Shown here: positions 9,160 to 21,572 of the stretch, piece after piece
Numbering within the stretch: position 1 is the stretch's first letter
How the letters are laid out: each line of letters starts with the position of its first letter
Source of the DNA: Photobacterium sp. JCM 19050
GTDB lineage: Bacteria > Pseudomonadota > Gammaproteobacteria > Enterobacterales > Vibrionaceae
NCBI GenBank assembly: GCA_001310455.1
Contig: BAXG01000006.1
Coordinates: forward strand, 62,001-126,000
Length of the DNA: 64,000 bases
Direction: 5' to 3'
Translations under genes and position numbers: made by a program
The notes under the pieces: model-generated
Database searches by the model: none
Told to the model about the DNA's origin: nothing
What the model saw: only the letters and a program-made list of their open reading frames with translations

Positions 9160-12100
9160 ATGTTTGTTCGTAAATTAATGCTTCGACAAATACAAGCCTA
9201 TCTTCTCAGCAGTCTATTGGCCGTGCAGCCGGTCATGGCAAATGTCACCCCAGGTAATGCGAACACATCCCTAACCCAAGCCGGGAATGGTGTACCCGTT
9301 GTCAATATTGCGGCACCAAATTCAAAAGGGCTTTCCCACAATGTCTACAAAAACTACAACGTTGATGATAAAGGCCTGATTTTAAATAACTCGACAGCCC
9401 AAATTGCTCAGTCTCAGTTAGGTGGGCTTTTACAAAACAACCCTAACCTCAAAGGACAGGCGGCAAATGTCATTCTCAATGAGGTGACCGGTGCCAGCCG
9501 GAGTCAACTGAAAGGATATACCGAGGTATTTGGTAAATCGGCCAACGTGGTTGTTGCAAACCCTTATGGAATCACCTGCAACGGGTGTGGATTCATAAAC
9601 ACTCCCCGGGTCACTCTGTCCACGGGTAACCCGTTGATTGAAAATGATGTGTTAAAAGGGTTTGATATCTCTGACGGGGATGTTGTCGTTGCAGGAAAAG
9701 GACTGGATGCGACCAATCAGGACTATTTTGACATCCTCACCAGAACTGCATCGATACACGGGAAAATTCACGCAAACAGCCTTGCTGTTGTCACCGGGAT
9801 CAATGAGGTTGAGTATGCCTCCAATGCAGTTACCCGTTCTGGCACCGGCAAGAATGCGGCCTCCTCCTTAGCGATCGACTCCTCAGCCCTCGGCGGGATG
9901 TACGCAGGAAAAATCTCCCTCGTTGCGACTGAAAAAGGTGTCGGTGTGAATGTCGGTGAACTGGCCACCAGTACCGGTGATATCACCATCGGAGCGGACG
10001 GTAAAATCACCTTGAACCGCTCAAGCAGTGCAAAAAATACTTCTATAAGTAGCAACGAAGAAATCAACCTTTCGGGACAGCACTATGCTGCAGGAAGCAC
10101 CACGGTGACTTCTTCACAAGGCAGCGCGAATATTTCCAATGCATCCGTTTCTTCTGGTCAAGATATTACGCTTGATGTCCGCACTGTCGTTGTGGGTGAC
10201 AGTGAAGTCATTGCAGGTGTCGCAGACGATGGCTCACTGGCAGCATCTGGAAATTTGTCCGTCAAGGCCGACAATACCTCACTGGTTGACAGTACGGTCC
10301 AAGCAACAAAAGCCTTAACAATGACCACCCAATCTCTCGGTGTTGATGAGAACAGTCAAGTCGTGGGTGCCAACATTAAACTTGCAGGAAAACAAACGCT
10401 TGATGGCAAAATCAATGCTCTCGACGCTATCAGCCTTTCCGGGCATTCAGTTGCCGTGACGAGCTCTGCAACACTGACCTCCGCCTCGCTGGACGCGGCC
10501 ATAGAAGATGCAATGACGCTCAGCGGGCAAATAGAAACCAATGACGTAAAGATTGACAGCGACAGCCTTGACGTAAGCAAGACCGGCAAACTGTCTGCCA
10601 CCCAATCTTTGGCTGTTGCTGTCAAAAGCGGATTGGATAACTCCGGCACCATTCACTCGGCAGGGAGCAGCACTGTCAATGCGATTACCTTAAAACAGCG
10701 CGGTGACCTGGTCAGTACGGGCTCCCTCAACGTTCAGGCAACGACGGCGGAAATATCTGGATTGACTCAATCTGGTGATGTCTCTGTCATCAATGCAGAA
10801 GAATTGTCTGTTACTGACCAGGGTACCTTGTTGGCTGGGAAAGCGCTGTCAGTCACTGCGCACACCCTCACCAATGAAGCACCATTGCCGGAGAAACCGA
10901 GATCGCTTTGACCGCCAGCTCCGCCATGACAAACAAAGGTGATATCAAGGCAAACAATCAGGCGAGCTTCAATACAAACGTGCTGACAGCAAACGGAAAG
11001 ACCACAGCCGGCCGGCTCACCGTTACCGCCGACAGTATTTCCCTGTCAGAGGACGCAAGTTGGTTGAGTAAATCAGAGACAGCAATAATATCATCGACGC
11101 TGGCAAATAGTGGGAGCATCGCCGCAGAGGGGGAGTTGTCAGTCGCCTCTGGAAGGGTGACAAACAATGCTGCTATCCAGGTGAACGGCAAAGCTAGCCT
11201 GAACACAACGACGTTTGCACAGTCTTCGGCCGGCTCGATAACGTCAGGCGGCAACACCGAGTTAACGGCGGCAGAGTCGCTGGACGTTGACGGTGAGATA
11301 GAGTCCAACAACGATATCTCCCTCACAGCTGCGTCTGGCACCGTAAAAGGTAACGTGGCTGCTGGGCGGAGTATGTCTTGGGTAAGTGGTGATGTATCGC
11401 TTTCCGGGACACTGTCTGCGTCTGATTCCCTGTCTGTAGACATCATTAATGGAAAGGCTATTACGATAAGCCAATCCGGCACACTCACTGCTGATGAAAC
11501 AGTCCTGCGCGCAAACAGGGTCAATAATCAGGGTCGTATTATTGGCTCAAATACACTGACTGCAAACACAGGGCACTTGGCAAACGGTGGTGGTTTTGTT
11601 TCCTTAGGTGACGCCACTATCACGTCGAGTGGAAACGTATCGAACACAGGTTTGATATACGCGGCAAAAGATATAAACATCCACGCTGGCGGTAATATAT
11701 CAAATATCGAAGCTGATCTGATTGCTGACCAGAATATTGTCATTTCAGGATTAACTGGAGCAACCAGCTTTGCAAACAGGTTTGACAACCTTTCTGGATA
11801 TGTAAAAGCTGGCAATAACCTTTCAATTGCGGCATCAGCGGTTAATAACTCTCGCCGAGTATTGAACATACAACGTTCTCATATCCCAGTTTCGCTTTAT
11901 CCACATAACAATGCTTCATCATTTGATATCTACTTTCGAGAGGAAAATGAACAATACCTTCCCACGATTGGGCCTCGTGAGTGTGTTCGATGTGGGGGAG
12001 ACATTTCGCTTAGCAAAATGAGTTATCAATATCCCGTCTATGAACGAACGTTAAGATTTATCACTGAAAATACGAGTAGCCGATTAATCTCGGCTTCCGC

Positions 12101-15100
12101 CATATCAGAAGTACTGGCCGATAATGGCATTACAATCAACGCTAACTCAATCAAAAATGACTCCAGCATTATACATGCAGGAAATAATGCGGCTCTGTCT
12201 GCCGGTGTGATTGAAAACATCGGATTTATGACTGGTGACTTTAAAAAAGAGGCCACCTACTTTTATGAGGGAGATTCATTTTCGGCATCAGGGCACGGAC
12301 TTCATCTGTACTATGAAACAGCAACGTACAAAAAAACAAAGGAGACGACCAGTACCGATAATGTCAGTGTATTTCATTCAACCATCAGTGCGGGTGGTAA
12401 TCTTTCAATATCTGGTTCAAAACACTTCACTAACAGCGTTGAACGCAGTAACGCCGGTGTTTACAACAGCAAGAATGTGGCGATTGATAAAACAGAAGGG
12501 CCTCGCGCTGATGGCAGCGTTTCTTTTACCCCTTTACCAGGTAATAACCTGAATTTACCCAGTGGCAATCTGGCGAGTGTCAGCCACAATGCGGTGCCCT
12601 TTCCTACATTTAAAATACCGTCCAACCCTAACGGGCTTTTTGTGTTCAGTGCCGGACCTCAAAGCAGGTACGTAATTGAAACCAACCCTCTCCTGACCAA
12701 TCTCGAGCAGTTTTACGGCTCGGAGTATTTCTTCAACAGCGTTGGGTTTAACCCGGAGACTGACATTAAGGTATTGGGTGATGCCTATTACGACACACGA
12801 ATAATCTCTCAGGCTATTTTTGAACAAACAGGTAAACGGTATCTCGCCTCAGATGTTGGTGGTGATTTGGTGCAGATGAAGATGCTGCTTGACAGTGCGA
12901 CAGCACAGGCCAAAGCGCATAGCTTCACAGCAGGTGTTGCACTGTCAGCAGAACAAATCAACCAACTGACCCAAGACATGGTCTGGTATGAACCTATTGT
13001 GGTGAACGGGCAGGAAGTGTTGGCACCGAAGCTGTATCTTGCCAATGTGGATGAAGTCAGTCTGGCTCAAATCGCTTCAGTGTCCGGTAACACAGTCCTC
13101 GTGGACGCAGGTGATGTCCGAAACAGCGGCAGCATCAACGCAGCATCTCACCTGACCTTGGTTAGTCAAAACGAGATTGCCAACGTCGCCGGTGAAATTG
13201 TTGGTGGTGGCGATACTGCGCTCACGGCGAAAAACAATATCCGCAATGTCAGTGGTTCGATTGCCGGTGATAACGTCAGTCTCACCAGCGAAAGTGGCAA
13301 CATCATTAACCAGACCTTTGTGCAGCAGCAATCTGTGCGCAAAGACGGCACAGTGACCACAAATTCCCTTGCCAGCAACGTTGTCACTACCCAGACGGAA
13401 GTCGGTGATACGGCCAGCATTCAGGCGAGCGGTAACCTGGCTCTGAATGCAGGAAAGTCCATTAACAACACCGCCGCTGAATTGAAAGCCGGCGAAAGCG
13501 CCAGCTTGAACGCCGGAGAAAACATAGTGATTGCAGCCGGAGAGCTGCGCACTTATGACAGCTTTGATGGCGCCAACAGGCAAAGCGAAGACCTTGAAAC
13601 TTCCACACTTGCGAGCCATGTTTCTGCAGGCGGCGACCTGACACTGAATGCTAATAATGACATTGACGTTCAGGCGTCCACACTCGCTGCTGGCGACACA
13701 CTGGCACTCACCACAGGCAATAATATTTCGCTTACAGCCAGCCAGAACCGCGATGAAACCTCATCGTCCCGCTATGGCAAGGTAGACATAGCGAAAGACT
13801 TAACCCATCAAGCGCAGCCTTGAGTGGTAACAATGTCTCTTTAAACGCCGGCGGTAATATCACCTCCACAGCAAGCACTATCGCCGCTGACAACAATGCA
13901 GCTTTGAAAGCGGATGGCAACATCGCCCTGCTTGCGGCCAATGACAGTCACTACCGTTACTCTCGGGAAGAAACCAATAAGTCTTTTGGCCGCAAGAAAG
14001 TAGAGATTACTGAATCCCTCAAAGAAACCGTGGTCGGTGCGGACATCAGTGCTGGGAACAACATCACGATTCAGGCCGGTGATGGCTTAACCACGAGTCT
14101 GGATGAAAGCGCGGTATCCGTGGTGGGGTCGGCGCTGGACGCGCAAGGTGACGTGACCTTGGTGGCGGATGGGGATGTGACTATTCAGGCGCAGGAATAC
14201 CTAGAATTCTCCCGCCACGAAACCATCAAAAAAGGCTTTGGCGGTCTTTCCTCAAAGCAATCAGTCGACGCGACATCCAAACAGACCCTGGATGCTTCAG
14301 AGCTGTTAAGTGCCCAGAACATCGTGGTCAAATCCGGCGAGGATTTGCAGGTATTGGCCAGTGATATCGTGGCAGACGGCAACGTCAATCTGGAAGCATT
14401 GGACGACGTGCTGGTTGCCGCAGGCGAAATGGTCATCCAGTCTGAGCAGTGGACCAAAGCATCCAGCTTCTTCAGTGGCGGCGATTTATACAGCCAGTCT
14501 TTCGACCTGCAGGGCGAAGAGCACACAACGGCAGCACAGAGCCAGGTACAGTCTGGCGGCAACCTCACTGTAAACGCCGGTAGCATCAAAATTGTCGGCT
14601 CGCAGTTGGGTGCAGGTGAGAGCGCGGCACTGAACGCAGACACGGGCAACGTCGATATTCTGGCAGCCAAAGAGAGTCACACAACTTACGAAGAGCACGA
14701 AAAGCTATCGATTGGCCTTGGCGATGTGGCAACCAGTTTGGTGGATGTCAGTCAGTTCACTGACTCGCTCGCCAGCGGTCAGGCCAAAATTAAAGTGGCT
14801 GAAGCCTCTTACGATAAAGCAGACACGCGCACCGATGAGACCACTTATCAAGGTGCAAGCGTTATGGCAAACAGTGATATCACTGTCGATGCAGCTTCCG
14901 ATATCAATGTCGAAGGCTCTACCCTTATTGCAGACGCGAGCACCACTCAAAATGGCGACCTGACATTGAAAGCCGGCGACAGCGTCCGAATTTTTGATGT
15001 GACGAATTCGCGCCACACGCTAAGCGAAGAAACCCACGGCAAGGCGGAAGTAAACGTGGTGGTGCAGCATCAAGCGGTGGAAGTCGCTAAAGCCGCCCAA

Positions 15101-18100
15101 GCCTTGGGGGTGTCTTCTAAAGCGCTCAAACAGGCAAAAAATGACTATCGTCAGTACATAAAACAACTAAATACGTTAAACACGACGCTTTCTAAACTGG
15201 AGCAGGAACTGTCGGATAATCAGCCCGGTGTCACGCAGGCCGATATTATCGAACTGAAAGGCCTGATTGCGGATGTGAAAGGCGACGAGGAATGGTATAT
15301 CAGCGGCATTGCGCTTGCGGCGGTAGATGTGACGTCAAAAACCACCGCATTGGCTCAACAGACAGCTGCTGCCGCACAGTCAACAGCTACCTATGGTTTC
15401 AATGCCGGTATTCAGTTAGATATCGAAGGCAGCAAAACCCAGACTGAGTCACGCCAGACCACGTCTCAGGCCTCGCAGCTGGCCGGTAACAACATTGCCA
15501 TTCAAGCCGGGATTGAGAAAGGCAATGACGCCACCATAAAGGGCAGTCATCTTGCAGCAACGGATTCACTGTCCATCTCTGCGAATGTCGTCAACATCCA
15601 GGCCTCGCAGGAAACCCGCCAATCAAGCGATAACAATCAAACGGTGTCAGGTACCATCCAGGCAACCGCCTACGGCGCGACATCCGGTATATCCGTCAGC
15701 CTTAACGGCGGTGAGAGCGAAAGTCAGTCTTCATCTACCACCCATATCAACAGCACGCTAACGGCAGACAATATTGCTATCACCTCCACCGGAGATACTA
15801 CCGTACGTGGGGCCAATGTCGATGCACAGAGCAAGCTTGCCCTCAATGTGGGCGGCGACCTCACCGTGGAATCAGTGCAGGACAGACACAGCAGTAACAA
15901 TAAATCCCGGGGTGTCAGCGCGGGCATCAGCTTTGATGGTGGTGATGTAGCCAGCAATGGCGTAGTTGATGTGGCAAGCTCAGAGGGGAATGTAACGGGT
16001 GTGAATGGCGGTCTGAATGCCAGTAGTGGGCGCACCTATCAAACCGACACTGTGCTCACCAGCCTCACGGCAGGCGAAACCGCCACTATCAAGGTCGAGG
16101 GTCATACCCAAACCAATGGCGCACTGATAGCGACCGTCGATGAAGAAGGTGATGACACTGGCAACCTGACCTTAGAAACCGAAACGCTGGGTTTCAGTGA
16201 CCTGAAAAACACCACCTATGCACAGAACAGTGCCATGGGCATCAGCACCGGTGTGGGGATAGGTAAAGAAACAGGCGTAGACGGAAAACCGACCGACAAC
16301 ACAGAGGTAGATTCCACCCATAACAGCTCCACCCTGCAATACCAAAACAGCAGTGATTACAGCGTCACCAAAACCCTTGCAACAGTGGGTAAAGGCAATG
16401 TCACCGTGGGCGGCGATAGAGAAAGTGACAGCCTGACGGCACTGAACCGTGACGTGGGGAACACCGAGAAAGACCTGTTCACCACCCGGCGCAATCAAGG
16501 GAATGTGAATGTTGCGGTTGACCATAGGTTGTTGACGGAGAAGGGGCGGAAACAGATTTCACTTGATCTCAAGCGCACGTCGTTGTTGGGAGAGACGTTG
16601 GCTGATGTCATCTCAGAAGATTCGGTAAATCTTGAGAATACGCTTGAGCACATCGACGTTGTACAGAAGGAGCTGGATGTCGAACTGCTGCTTGCTGGTA
16701 GCAATGGCGGGGAAGCACTGACCACACTCAACAACCTTGATACCGCAGAAGCGATTGATAAACAGTCAGCACTCAGTGCTTATGCCGCTGCGTATGCCGA
16801 AACCTTTGGCATCTCAATTGAATCTGCCACCGTCATTGCTTACAGCAAGTTTGTGAAAGGTGTGCACATTTCGGGAAGCGAAGGCGCAACCATTGCCCTC
16901 AATGACGAAGCGTTAAACAACGCCCGAGATTACATGGAAACGCTGGGCCATGAAGTCACCCATGCATTGATCGACCAAGGGGCTATCAAGCCACGCGATT
17001 CCTATACCGCGGAAGAACAGTACGCCTCACTCATTGGTGAATATGCAGGTGATAACTATTCCTTTGTACTTGAGCATGGTGGGCTAGGTGAAATTCGTGA
17101 AGGGAACGTCAATGCGAATTTGGGGAACACCGGCGAACTTGTATCCAAAAACACGGTACTTGCGATAGATCAGCTATCGAAAGCAAATCCTTCCGATGTG
17201 AAATTTTCATTGGACAGAAATGAAGTTACCCAGTTGTTAGAAGCACGGAAAGGTTGCAGTGCTTCGGGGGCGGGTTCTGTTTCCTGTGCTAAAGTTTCCG
17301 AACTGCTATTACTTGATGTGACGCGAGATGAAGCAAGAAGGAAAGCTTGTAGCAACCCTTCCAGTGCAGCATGTAAAACAGCAGTCTTAGAAGCAGAGAT
17401 TGCCTACAATTCGCTCATTGACGGTGCAGGTCCATTCGAAGATGTGGCTTATGGGCAGGAATTGTCTTCAATTCAATCCGAGTTGGATGACCCGTCAGGA
17501 GAGTCTAGAGAGCAATCTCTGGCGAGAATTCAGGGGGCATTTGGACTGGCCGCTGATTTCACTCCGGGAGTTGGAGATGTAAAAGGTTTTTCTGAAGCGC
17601 AATCCGGTGTGGGTTACCTGCTTGCAACAGTGGGTTTGGTTCCTGTTGTTGGTGACTTAGTTAAGAAAGCTGCTGATGCCTTGGATAAAGGCGATATTGA
17701 AGTGGCGCGAAGCTTACTCGAGCAGGCAAAACTTGCATGGAATGATTCGCCAAAACTTTTGGAATATAAGCTGGAGTTATCGGGTAACCAGTTGACTGGT
17801 GGCACGGATAAGTCTGTTGGTGATTTGGCGACAGGGCCTCCTGATCTAAATACACCTTACGGAACTTCAATTGAGGAAGAGATTGAAGGTATACAAAATC
17901 TGGGTGACATAAACGCAGGTAAGGTAAACAATGACCGTGTTCGTAAGGTTAACAACCGTTCCCCAATCAATTCAGAAAAATATGCTGGAATTACAATTCC
18001 ATTGGAAGACTTACCCTCGGATATAGCTGCTAAGTACCCAAAAAGTGTTCACTTTTCTGGTGCCGGCTTCCCTGATTTCACACCATATGCAAGAAAGAAA

Positions 18101-18301
18101 GTTAAAATTGAATTAACAGGAAAGCGTTCTATTGATTTTAGGTTAGCAAATGAATTAGCAGGTTATCCTAGAACACCAGATGATTTTACTTGGCACCATC
18201 ACCAAGAGTCTGGCCTAATGCTATTGATCCCTTCAGACTTACATGACGCGGTTAAGCACACTGGCGGTGTAGCAACATCCGGTATAAAACCTTACAAGTG
18301 A
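9160..18301 (+). CDS. Giant two-partner-secretion exoprotein with C-terminal WHH nuclease toxin (CdiA/FhaB-like, two frameshifts)
   Basis: Restored length is about 3050 residues. The N-terminus has a long signal peptide and a TPS secretion domain with NNPNLKG and NPYGITCNGCGF. A long filamentous-haemagglutinin repeat region follows, then a HEVTH zincin-like motif (16949-16963). A pretoxin-like hydrophobic segment (DFTPGVGDVKGF, VGLVPVVGDLV, about 17560-17680) precedes the C-terminal domain, whose WHHHQE (18191-18208) and LLIPSDLHDAVKHTGG match the WHH group of HNH/EndoVII-fold nucleases. Contact-dependent growth inhibition is the likely role. Frames break near 10879 (NEGTIAGE missing a G) and 13811 (CAAGGC missing a G). 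ATG 9160 is preferred to 9148 because GAGGGG precedes it. The last 450 bases are more AT-rich, consistent with an exchangeable toxin tip. Confidence 0.85.
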
Positions 18302-18747
18302 GAGATATGGCGAAAATTAATGATGCTGGTTCGGCGATTTCTGTCGATGCAATCGAAGTATTGGAATCATGGTTAGAGAGCTCCCTTCCTCGGAGTTACC
18401 GAGAATTTCTCATGAACTATGGTGGAGGATATCCTGAACCTGATTGTTATAGATTTGCGGGTGAAAAAGAGGGTTCGGATGTTCAGAGATTCTACGGTTT
18501 AAATCGCAGTGACTCCTACGATTTGGTCAAAATTCTAAAAGTCTTTGATGACAGAATCCCAAAAGAGCTAATGCCAATAGCGCGAGACTCTGGGGGAAAT
18601 CAAATATGTATTGGGCTCAGAGGTGTATATAGAGAGAAGATTTATTTTTGGGATCATGAGCAATCTCCCAGTCATCATGGTAAGCAGTTTGAATTAAAGC
18701 TGATTGCCTCTAGTTTTGTAGAGTTTCTTCAGAGCCTGGAGGAATGA
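18298..18747 (+). CDS. SMI1/KNR4-family immunity protein (CdiI-like)
   Basis: The 149-residue acidic protein has the SMI1/KNR4 fold signature: LPRSYREFLMNYGGG near the N-terminus, PIARDSGGNQICIGL in the middle and IYFWDHE toward the end. Members of this family are common antidotes to polymorphic nuclease toxins, including WHH nucleases. The GTG at 18298 overlaps the toxin stop codon, suggesting translational coupling; an ATG at 18307 is an alternative. Position and family make it the cognate antitoxin of the exoprotein tip, which protects the producer cell. Composition is AT-rich like the toxin tip, so the pair probably moved together. Confidence 0.85.
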   Translation: MRDMAKINDAGSAISVDAIEVLESWLESSLPRSYREFLMNYGGGYPEPDCYRFAGEKEGSDVQRFYGLNRSDSYDLVKILKVFDDRIPKELMPIARDSGGNQICIGLRGVYREKIYFWDHEQSPSHHGKQFELKLIASSFVEFLQSLEE

Positions 18748-18957
18748 GAAGGAACATACTGGGACAGTCACTATTAGAAAAAGACGACCACTAACCTGTC
18801 GATAATCTGTTTTTATAAAGACTGCTTTGTCAGAAAGGCACTCAAGCGACTCAGGCCGCTAGATTTCGCATCAAATCTGACGAAATCTGGAAGAGGGAGA
18901 CAGCACAAAAACAGGCGATTGCCTGTGAGTGGATTAAGTCGGGGGTAAGAAGAAGGT

Positions 18958-19296
18958 TTAGCCGCCAGGCAGTCTAAGTCCTGAAATTCGTTTCCGGTTT
19001 AGTTGGGGTAATGCAGCTTTAATGGCAATGTCACTGCCCATAAAGCGGTTCACCAAAACCGGGCCTGAATGCAATGACAGCCAACGTTCAGCAACGTTTT
19101 CCAAGGATAATGATTCAGCATCTTCGCGATTAATGTGCAAAACGACGTGATAGTGATTGCTCATAATGGCGTAAGCACAGACATCGATGCAGAATATTTT
19201 TGCCAACATTAATAGACGTTTCTCTATCCATTCGCGGCTGTGCTCGAAGTTCTTGTCAGTGTGTTTGTCGGCTTGTATTATCCGCTGCCGCGCCAT
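18958..19296 (-). pseudogene. RAYT / Y1 (REP-associated) transposase remnant
   Basis: The fragment carries hallmarks of Y1_Tnp REP-associated transposases: an N-terminal MARQRIIQ, then FEHSREWIEKRL, DVCAYAIMSNHYHVVLHI and LSLHSGPVLVNRFM. The usual segment between MARQR and FEH, which holds the first part of the catalytic domain (PYYHCVSRC-type), is missing. The C-terminal half also ends early in unrelated sequence. At about 113 residues it is far short of the usual 200-300, so it is an internally deleted, truncated copy and not active. It lies just past the toxin-immunity pair, where a TGGGACAGTCACT sequence at 18759-18771 may belong to the same element family. Confidence 0.7.
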
Positions 19297-19454
19297 CTTG
19301 ATGGTCCCCACAGAAGAGCAAGAAATGTTGCTAACTCTTTTCCCATTATAAAAACTAATGGTTTTTAGTCCGATGGATTTTTTGCTCTAAATAGCTTTTG
19401 TCCCAAAGTAAGCCAAACAACCATCCTACCAACCATCTTGAATCCCAATAGACA

Positions 19455-19479
19455 GGGAAGTGGGCAAAACCCACTTCCC
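19455..19479. terminator. Hairpin downstream of choV
   Basis: GGGAAGTGGG (19455-19464) pairs perfectly with CCCACTTCCC (19470-19479) around a CAAAA loop, about 20 bases past the choV stop. There is no long U-run on either side, so it may be a weak or factor-assisted terminator or an mRNA 3' end protector. Confidence 0.6.
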
Positions 19480-19500
19480 GCATTTAATTTCCTACGCTCC

Positions 19501-20691
19501 TCACGCTGCCTGAGAAAAGTGCTTGCCCAGCAGGGCGTGGTAGAAATCCTTGTCTGACAGTACGCCAACAATCTTGCTTTCATCGGAAAGCAGTACCGGT
19601 TGGCCGGTGTGGTAGCGGATTTCCAGTGCCTGTCGCATAGAAATATCGACGGGTGTGACCACCACGCAATCCGGTTTCAGGTTGGCAATATTTTCACCTT
19701 CATTCCAGTGGAGCAGTTCCAGTGCTTCACCCTGTCGGCTGGCTCCCAGAATTTCGCCGTTCCCGTTGGTGGAAAGGCATGTCTGCTCATGTTGGTTCAG
19801 TACCAGCATGTCATCCAGACGTTCCAACTGGGCGATATCTGTCATCAGTGAACGTCCGCGCAAGACGTTGAGCGGGTTGGTATGGGAAACAAAATCCTCA
19901 ACGTATTTGTTTTCCGGCCGGAGTACGATGTCTTCCGGGCGTCCATGCTGGATGATTTTACCCGACTCCATAATCGCGATGTTGGTACCGATTTTCAGGG
20001 CTTCATCCAGATCGTGGCTGACGAAAAGGATGGTTTTGTTTAACTGGCGTTGCAGCTCAATCAATTCATCCTGAAGCTGGGCGCGGATCAGCGGATCCAG
20101 TGCAGAGAAGGGCTCGTCCATCAGCAGGATATCAGTATCCATCGTAAATGCGCGGGCAAGGCCGACACGCTGCTGCATACCGCCGGAGAGCTCATGGGGG
20201 AAAGAATCTTTCCACTCTGACAGCCCGACCATGTCGATTTTTTCCATTGCACGCTTGCGCCGTTCCGGCTTGGGAATGCCCTGCATTTCAAGACCGAATG
20301 CGACGTTATCCAGCACGCTAAGCCACGGCATCAGGGCAAATTTCTGGAATACCATGGATACACGTTTGGATCGAAGGTGGCGAAGCGTCTCTTCGTTACA
20401 GGTGGCAAGGTCAACCATCTGGTCGCCGTCGCGGACTTCCAGTGAGCCGCGGGTAATCGGGTTCAATCCGTTCACCGCTCTGAGCAGTGATGACTTCCCG
20501 GAGCCGGACAGTCCCATAAGTACGCAGATTTCCCCCTGTTGGACGGAGATAGAGGCATCATGTACCGCGACGACATCGCCAGATTGATCGAGGATATCCT
20601 GACGGGTTTTGCCGCTGTCCAACAGTTCCAGAGCTTTGTTTACGGTAGAGCCGAATACGACGTCGAGGTTTTTTACGGTTACTGCATCCAT
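19501..20691 (-). CDS. choV: Choline/betaine ABC transporter ATP-binding subunit
   Basis: The 396-residue ATPase belongs to the ProV/OpuA (quaternary amine) family. Visible motifs are Walker A GLSGSGKSS, signature LSGGMQQR, Walker B ILLMDEPFSALD and the switch histidine in VSHDLDEA. The C-terminal 110 residues form a CBS-type regulatory region (TPVDISMRQALEIRYHTG, VGVLSDKDFYHALLG), which in OpuA-type transporters senses ionic strength. It is the last gene of the bet-cho operon, two bases after choW. It energises choline uptake across the inner membrane. In Vibrio literature the gene is often called proV of betIBAproXWV. Confidence 0.9.
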   Translation of the reverse strand: MDAVTVKNLDVVFGSTVNKALELLDSGKTRQDILDQSGDVVAVHDASISVQQGEICVLMGLSGSGKSSLLRAVNGLNPITRGSLEVRDGDQMVDLATCNEETLRHLRSKRVSMVFQKFALMPWLSVLDNVAFGLEMQGIPKPERRKRAMEKIDMVGLSEWKDSFPHELSGGMQQRVGLARAFTMDTDILLMDEPFSALDPLIRAQLQDELIELQRQLNKTILFVSHDLDEALKIGTNIAIMESGKIIQHGRPEDIVLRPENKYVEDFVSHTNPLNVLRGRSLMTDIAQLERLDDMLVLNQHEQTCLSTNGNGEILGASRQGEALELLHWNEGENIANLKPDCVVVTPVDISMRQALEIRYHTGQPVLLSDESKIVGVLSDKDFYHALLGKHFSQAA

Positions 20692-20693
20692 AA

Positions 20694-21542
20694 TTATCCC
20701 TCCTTGTTCTGGCTGGCGGGGGCTTTACACAGGCGGTCGAGGATGATGGCAACCAGTACGATGGCGAGGCCAGCTTCAAAACCCTGTGAAATGTTGACGG
20801 TATTCAGTGCCCGGATTACAGGTTTTCCGAGGCCGTCAGCACCAACCAGTGCCGCAATCACTACCATGGACAGTGACAGCATGATGCATTGGGTAATGCC
20901 CGCCATGATATTTGGCATGGCCGCCGGGAGTTCGACTTTCAGTAGCAGTTTGGTTTGGGTTGCACCGAACGCTTTACCGGCTTCAATCAGCTCTTCCGGT
21001 ACGCTGCGAATGCCGAGGTAAGTCAGTCGAATTGGGGCGGCAATGGCAAATATGATGGTGGAAATCAGGCCGGGTACAACACCAAGGCCAAAGAGTACCA
21101 GAGTTGGGATCAGGTACACGAAGGTTGGGATGGTCTGCATCAGGTCGAGAACCGGTCGCATAAAGGTATACAGCCACGGGCGGTGGGCAGCGAGGATACC
21201 AATCGGCACGCCTATCATGACTGACAGCGCCGTGGCGGCGAGCACCAGCACAAAGGTTTCCAGCATTTCATCCCAGTAACCCAGGTTCAGGATCAGTAAC
21301 AGGGCGGCCACGACAAAAATGACAAGTGGAATGCTGCGGTGCAGGAACCACGCAACGGCTGCCGTCATCAGGATTGGTAATGCCGGTGGCATCCATTTAA
21401 AGGTATCCACACCAATAAGGATCAACCACTCAAGCGAGAGTGAGAGGGCATCGAAAAACCCGGCTGCATTGGTGGTCAGCCAGTCTACGAATGACTCCAT
21501 CCAGCTTCCGAGTGGAATTTTATTATCTGTTATCCAGTTCAT
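20694..21542 (-). CDS. choW: Choline/betaine ABC transporter permease
   Basis: The 282-residue permease is of the ProW/OpuAB type with about six or seven hydrophobic helices. The cytoplasmic coupling-loop EAA motif is visible as EELIEAGKAFGATQTKLLLKV. The conserved PIGILAAHRP and QTIPTFVYLIP stretches match choline permeases. It forms the membrane channel with ChoV and receives choline from ChoX. It lies between the binding-protein gene and the ATPase gene, nearly abutting choV. Confidence 0.9.
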   Translation of the reverse strand: MNWITDNKIPLGSWMESFVDWLTTNAAGFFDALSLSLEWLILIGVDTFKWMPPALPILMTAAVAWFLHRSIPLVIFVVAALLLILNLGYWDEMLETFVLVLAATALSVMIGVPIGILAAHRPWLYTFMRPVLDLMQTIPTFVYLIPTLVLFGLGVVPGLISTIIFAIAAPIRLTYLGIRSVPEELIEAGKAFGATQTKLLLKVELPAAMPNIMAGITQCIMLSLSMVVIAALVGADGLGKPVIRALNTVNISQGFEAGLAIVLVAIILDRLCKAPASQNKEG

Positions 21543-21572
21543 GTGTACTCCATAACCTTTCCGGGTGAAAAA

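Noticed and set aside
13077-13619. Long antisense open frames across the exoprotein gene
   Set aside because: They mirror the repetitive coding strand and have no start signals or family motifs.
9148-18301. Programmed frameshifting or separate genes within the giant exoprotein
   Set aside because: The two breaks are repaired by one G each in GGC contexts, there is no slippery sequence, and the same error type occurs all over the window.
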